Below, one piece after another: positions 60,713 to 64,000 of a DNA stretch of 64,000 bases (the first letter of the stretch is position 1; every line of letters begins with the position of its first letter). This DNA comes from Sulfolobus tengchongensis. Its GTDB lineage: Archaea; Thermoproteota; Thermoprotei_A; Sulfolobales; Sulfolobaceae. Under the pieces are notes generated by a model that was given only the letters and a program-made list of their open reading frames with translations, was not told the DNA's origin and ran no database searches. Location of the stretch: contig NZ_CP146016.1 in assembly GCF_036967215.1 (NCBI RefSeq), forward strand, positions 152,501-216,500. Direction: 5' to 3'. Both the position numbers and the translations under genes were made by a program.

Positions 60713-61779
60713 TGTCGCATCTTTCTTGTTACTTCTGATAAATCACTCTTTTTATCAGAACCTAGTTTCCTTGTCTCTTCTATTAGTTCTTTTCTTTTAG
60801 TTTCCTCAGCTACTTTTTTGAGCTCGTTAAGAATCTTAGTAGTGTCATTTCCTCTGTATAACGCCTCTGAATATTCTCTCAGTAGTCTATAATATTTTAT
60901 TTCAAGTAGAACGTCCTTATCAATGTGACTTTCTGCAACTTGAGAAGTAGATCTTTGTAATATTATAGCTTTAGATGAAGTTTTTCTTTGATTATCTACG
61001 GGATCAATGTAGTCTGCAGTAAACGTAATTGTGAATGGACTATTACCAGGAGGTATTGTGAGAACACCGTAAACAGGGGTTAACTTATCCACTATAGGTA
61101 TTCTTATTGGGAGATCATAATTAAATGGTATAAAGCCTTGGGGAACTGTCAATTGTAAATTTGTAGCGTATGTTGAGATAGATCGTTGATTTTCAAAAAT
61201 ATCTTGTAATTCAGAAATATTTTCTATGTGATAAAATTTCCCAGCTGACTTGTCTGCTAACTTTTTAAGTATATTTTCATTGTAATCCCTTCCTATTCCA
61301 ATTGTGATTATCTGAGTATTTTGCGGGACTTCAAGCTTTTCATAATCTTTAACGTTTCTTTTATCTGTAGGTTTACCATCCGTTAGCATTATTATTTTTG
61401 TAGGAACCTGCGATTGCTTAGCTAAGTTAAGTGCAAAATTAATTGCCTCATGAAGTCTAGTCGTATATCCTTTCCCAACTTCAAAGTTTATGAGCGCTCC
61501 GCTAGGTCCTTGATACTTTACCTCTGGATGATTAGAGAATAAAATTATTGTAACATAGTTCCCGGAAGGCAAAGTAGATAAAAGCTTTTGGGCTGATTGT
61601 ACTGCGGTATTAAGCTTCTCTCCCTGCATTGATGGGCTATTGTCGATCATTATGATGTAGTGTATATTGCTAACTACGGCGTTTTGGTGAGGAGTAATAT
61701 ATATAACGAAGCCTACCTCAGTTGGTTTGTCAGAGTAAACGTAATTATGAGTTTGTTTTACGTTTAATATGATAGTCAT
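60709..61779 (-). CDS. von Willebrand factor A domain protein (ArnB-like candidate)
   Basis: 356 residues, no signal or membrane segment, cytosolic. The vWA domain (about 35-200) has a complete MIDAS: D46-N-S48-P-S50, a Thr in GKGYTTRLHEAI and Asp in IIMLTDGKPTD. A beta-rich domain follows, then a helical Lys/Glu-rich tail. S. acidocaldarius ArnB, an archaellum repressor that binds the FHA protein ArnA, has this architecture. A second vWA gene at 63257 is an equal candidate. Divergent from the FHA gene by 54 bases, overlaps trm10. Confidence 0.88.
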   Translation of the reverse strand: MTIILNVKQTHNYVYSDKPTEVGFVIYITPHQNAVVSNIHYIIMIDNSPSMQGEKLNTAVQSAQKLLSTLPSGNYVTIILFSNHPEVKYQGPSGALINFEVGKGYTTRLHEAINFALNLAKQSQVPTKIIMLTDGKPTDKRNVKDYEKLEVPQNTQIITIGIGRDYNENILKKLADKSAGKFYHIENISELQDIFENQRSISTYATNLQLTVPQGFIPFNYDLPIRIPIVDKLTPVYGVLTIPPGNSPFTITFTADYIDPVDNQRKTSSKAIILQRSTSQVAESHIDKDVLLEIKYYRLLREYSEALYRGNDTTKILNELKKVAEETKRKELIEETRKLGSDKKSDLSEVTRKMRQ

Positions 61780-61833
61780 GCTTAAGATATTATAGTAGAA
61801 ATTTTTAAGTACTATGACACATTTTATACAAAC

Positions 61834-62439
61834 ATGACATGGAAATGCACCGTTTGTGGATATGAGAATACAGATGATACTCTATTCTGTATTAAATGCG
61901 GTGCTAAAAGAACAGAACAATCAGCAGAACAAGCACCTGCAGTTCAGCAGACCGTTGAACAGCAACCAGTATCACAGTCTTCAGAGCAGCCAGTTCAGCA
62001 ACAACCAGTATTGGAACCTCAACAAGTCAATACAGAACAAGCACCTGTTCAACAACCAGAACAACAACTCATGTCTCAATCAGTAGTCTCACAACCGGTA
62101 GCAACTACGGCAAACAAGTACTATCTTATGTTTATAAATACTCCTAATCCGGCTTTTAATAAGACAAAATTACCACTAGATTTCGATATATTTCCTTCTA
62201 TTTCGATAGGTAGGAGTCCAGAGAACGTGGTAGTTATTCCAGATCCTGAAGTATCAAGGAGGCACGCAGTTATAAGCTTAGAAAATGGGGAATTATATCT
62301 AGAAGATCTTAATAGTACTAATGGTACCTATGTGTATGACGGAAAGGTATTTCAGCCAGTTAAGGGAAAAATAAAGATCCAAGTTAATTCCATCATAAAA
62401 CTGGGTAACAACACTGTAGTGAGAATTGTGGGAGAATGA
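61834..62439 (+). CDS. arnA: Zinc-ribbon/FHA protein, ArnA-like
   Basis: 201 residues. Zinc ribbon with C5, C8, C19, C22; a low-complexity Gln/Pro linker (about 28-92, many QQP/EQAP repeats); and an FHA domain (about 95-200) with the phosphothreonine-binding residues G126-R127, S141-R142, H144 and N163-G164 (STNGT). This is the arrangement of ArnA, which represses archaella in S. acidocaldarius when phosphorylation states allow. Its TGA overlaps the start of the phosphatase gene. Confidence 0.87.
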   Translation: MTWKCTVCGYENTDDTLFCIKCGAKRTEQSAEQAPAVQQTVEQQPVSQSSEQPVQQQPVLEPQQVNTEQAPVQQPEQQLMSQSVVSQPVATTANKYYLMFINTPNPAFNKTKLPLDFDIFPSISIGRSPENVVVIPDPEVSRRHAVISLENGELYLEDLNSTNGTYVYDGKVFQPVKGKIKIQVNSIIKLGNNTVVRIVGE

Positions 62440-63245
62440 TGAATTTAGAGGAAGTTAAGAATATTGTAAATAATGCACTTGAGGTTTTAAAATCAAAGTT
62501 TGATTCCCCTTTTGTGGGAGAGATAAAAGTAGATGGTACTGTGATTTTCGTTGGGGATACGCACGGAGCAATAGATGTGAGTAGTAAGGTCATTTCTGAT
62601 TTTGCTGAAAAAGCTGATCTAGTTGTATTTTTAGGCGACTATGTAGATAGAGGAGAAGATCAATTAGGTAACTTGCTATTGATTTTACGTAAAATGATAG
62701 AGAATCCCAACAAGTACATTATTTTAAGAGGAAACCATGAGAGTCCAATAGCTAATGAATATTATGGTTTTAAAAAAGAGATTGCAGAGAAATTAGGAGA
62801 GGAAAATTATAGTATGTTTGTGGACCTCTTTTCTTATATGCCTTATGCAGTTGTAGTTAATGATTACTTTTGCGTTCATGGCGGTTTAGCCATTGGTTTG
62901 GAAAAAGTAGAAGAGATAAGAAAATTACCTAGGCCAGATGTTAATCCAGACGATCCGTTAGCTTTCCAATTATTGTGGAACGATCCTAGAGAAGGACTAG
63001 AAGATCCAGACTTCTTACCCAGTACGAGAGGAGAAGGTATATATTTCTTTGGTGAACGTATTGTCAATAATTTTCTAGAAAGCAATTCTTTGAAAGGGAT
63101 AATAAGGGGTCATGAAGTAGCAGATGGATTTAGGATTGATATGAATGGTAAAGTAATTACAGTTTTTTCTAGTAGATATCATAACATGAGAGCTGGTGTT
63201 TTAGTTATGAAAAAAGATGGTAGTTTTGATTATATCTATGTTTAG
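62436..63245 (+). CDS. PPP-family serine/threonine protein phosphatase
   Basis: 269 residues with all metal-site motifs: GDTHG (40-44), GDYVDRG (67-73), RGNHE (98-102), and later HGGL and RGHE. A compact PP1/PP2A-like catalytic domain without regulatory additions. It would dephosphorylate proteins of the FHA/vWA network next to it. Two ATGs in tandem at 62436 and 62439; the first overlaps the FHA stop. Confidence 0.94.
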   Translation: MMNLEEVKNIVNNALEVLKSKFDSPFVGEIKVDGTVIFVGDTHGAIDVSSKVISDFAEKADLVVFLGDYVDRGEDQLGNLLLILRKMIENPNKYIILRGNHESPIANEYYGFKKEIAEKLGEENYSMFVDLFSYMPYAVVVNDYFCVHGGLAIGLEKVEEIRKLPRPDVNPDDPLAFQLLWNDPREGLEDPDFLPSTRGEGIYFFGERIVNNFLESNSLKGIIRGHEVADGFRIDMNGKVITVFSSRYHNMRAGVLVMKKDGSFDYIYV

Positions 63246-63256
63246 GTGGTGGGAAA

Positions 63257-64000
63257 ATGACTCTCTCGTTAAGAGTAGATACAAGTCATAAATATTCATA
63301 TAATGCAGATGTTAGATATATCTTTAAGGTATTATTGGTACCAGAGAAGTTGGGTTCTGCTACCGGCTTCCATTACATAATTGCTTTAGATACTAGTGGA
63401 TCGATGTCCGGTTACAAAATAGAATTAGCCAAACAAGGCGCAATAGAGTTATTTAAACGTATTCCTAAGGGTAATAAGGTTTCCTTTATCACGTTCTCAT
63501 CAGAAGTTAAGACCATTAAAGAGTTTGTAGATCCTCTAGATCTATCTAATGAAATAATGCAAATAGTAGCTGGCGGGCAAACAGCACTTTATACGGCGAT
63601 TTTAACTGCGAATAATTTAGCTAAGAAGTATCAGGTACCTACATATTTATTACTACTAACTGATGGAAATCCAACAGACGAGACTAATATGGAGAATTAT
63701 CTGAAGATTCCCTACTATGAAAAAATGCAGGTGTATTCGTTTGGAATAGGGGATGATTATAATGAGCAATTGTTACAGAATATTAGCGATAAAACTGCAG
63801 GTGTGATGTATCATATTTCAGATGCTAATGAAATACCTCAGAAATTACCCCAGAAAGCAGTAACGCAAATAGCTGCTAAGAACGTTACTGTTGATATAGT
63901 GTCAGAAGGTAGTATCAAACTCTTAAATTATTCCTCGTCCCCAGTAAAGGTAAATGGGATTGAAAACGTTGTAAAAATATTTGGCGAGACAATATTACCT
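63257..64000 (+). CDS. von Willebrand factor A domain protein, cut by the window end
   Basis: 248 codons visible from ATG 63257, which follows GGTGGTGGG; the reading frame remains open at 64000. The vWA domain has the complete MIDAS: DTSGS (about 48-52), Thr in GGQTALYTAI and Asp in LLTDGNPTD. It begins SLRVDTSHKYSYN, closely resembling in layout the vWA protein at 60709, so the two are probably paralogues. Third gene of the operon FHA-phosphatase-vWA; could be ArnB itself. Confidence 0.9.
   Translation, partial: MTLSLRVDTSHKYSYNADVRYIFKVLLVPEKLGSATGFHYIIALDTSGSMSGYKIELAKQGAIELFKRIPKGNKVSFITFSSEVKTIKEFVDPLDLSNEIMQIVAGGQTALYTAILTANNLAKKYQVPTYLLLLTDGNPTDETNMENYLKIPYYEKMQVYSFGIGDDYNEQLLQNISDKTAGVMYHISDANEIPQKLPQKAVTQIAAKNVTVDIVSEGSIKLLNYSSSPVKVNGIENVVKIFGETILP

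Overview
The window is a 64 kb piece of a Sulfolobales (Saccharolobus/Sulfolobus-type) crenarchaeal chromosome. The evidence is the AT-rich DNA with TATA-box, mostly leaderless genes; a GC-rich archaeal 23S rRNA; archaeal tRNA genes with bulge-helix-bulge introns and no encoded CCA; a heterotrimer-type PCNA next to priS and gins23; AglB; archaeal Trm10; and a zinc-ribbon/FHA plus vWA module like ArnA/ArnB. Sequences recalled from S. solfataricus are close but not identical, so this is probably a related species.

Layout. 1-1560: the 3' part of 23S rRNA, followed by a gene-poor stretch with a MITE-like repeat. 2458-4975: a nickel/cobalt permease and a two-domain rhodanese. 5333-11788 (minus): a six-gene membrane complex related to group 4 [NiFe] hydrogenases and complex I. 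Its large subunit has lost the nickel-binding cysteines, and its mRNA leader is an unusually GC-rich structured element. 12990-19179: a small exported protein, a TatD-like hydrolase, a formate-dehydrogenase-like molybdo/tungstoenzyme, an SDR, and a molybdate/tungstate-type ABC binding protein and permease without an ATPase. 19296-21458: a secreted Kelch/FN3 protein. 21462-28011: tRNA-Pro(GGG) with intron, then genes mostly for RNA maturation (RIO-like kinase, CCA-adding enzyme, ThpR, UPF0200/0201 pair, RNase Z, tRNA G10 methylase) and PRPP synthetase. 28066-32457: the archaeal information-processing cluster GPN GTPase, PCNA2, PriS, GINS23, L44e, S27e, aIF2-alpha and Nop10.

32447-38752: AglB, a secreted glycoprotein-like ORF that runs into the antisense tRNA-Ile gene, and an Amt ammonium transporter. 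38835-39425: tRNA-Ala(CGC), a C/D box sRNA five bases behind it, and a MarR regulator. 39583-43969: an ABC export-type triad with a large surface protein. 44060-49159: fumarase, an unlisted 39-residue twin-CX3C protein, an OsmC-like protein, and a lipoate ligase with an H-protein-like lipoyl carrier. 49274-57933: MFS transporter, HTH protein, FAD oxidase, PurE/PurK with a ModE-like HTH protein, DJ-1/PfpI, APC permease, DsbA-like and CBS proteins. 57972-59442: the two subunits of a CoA-transferase-like enzyme, arranged tail to tail. 59481-64000: Trm10 and a vWA protein, divergent from a zinc-ribbon/FHA protein, a PPP-family phosphatase and a second vWA protein cut by the window end. These form a phospho-signalling module of the type that controls archaella.

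The strongest candidates for new biology are three. First, the structured leader of the hydrogenase-related operon, where the start-codon octamer is repeated inside the leader and a complementary hexamer lies between the two copies. Second, the nickel-less hydrogenase-related complex beside a formate-dehydrogenase-like protein and a nickel permease. Third, the tRNA-linked C/D sRNA whose two guides both fit conserved 16S rRNA segments. I found no CRISPR array, no intact insertion sequence and no replication origin.
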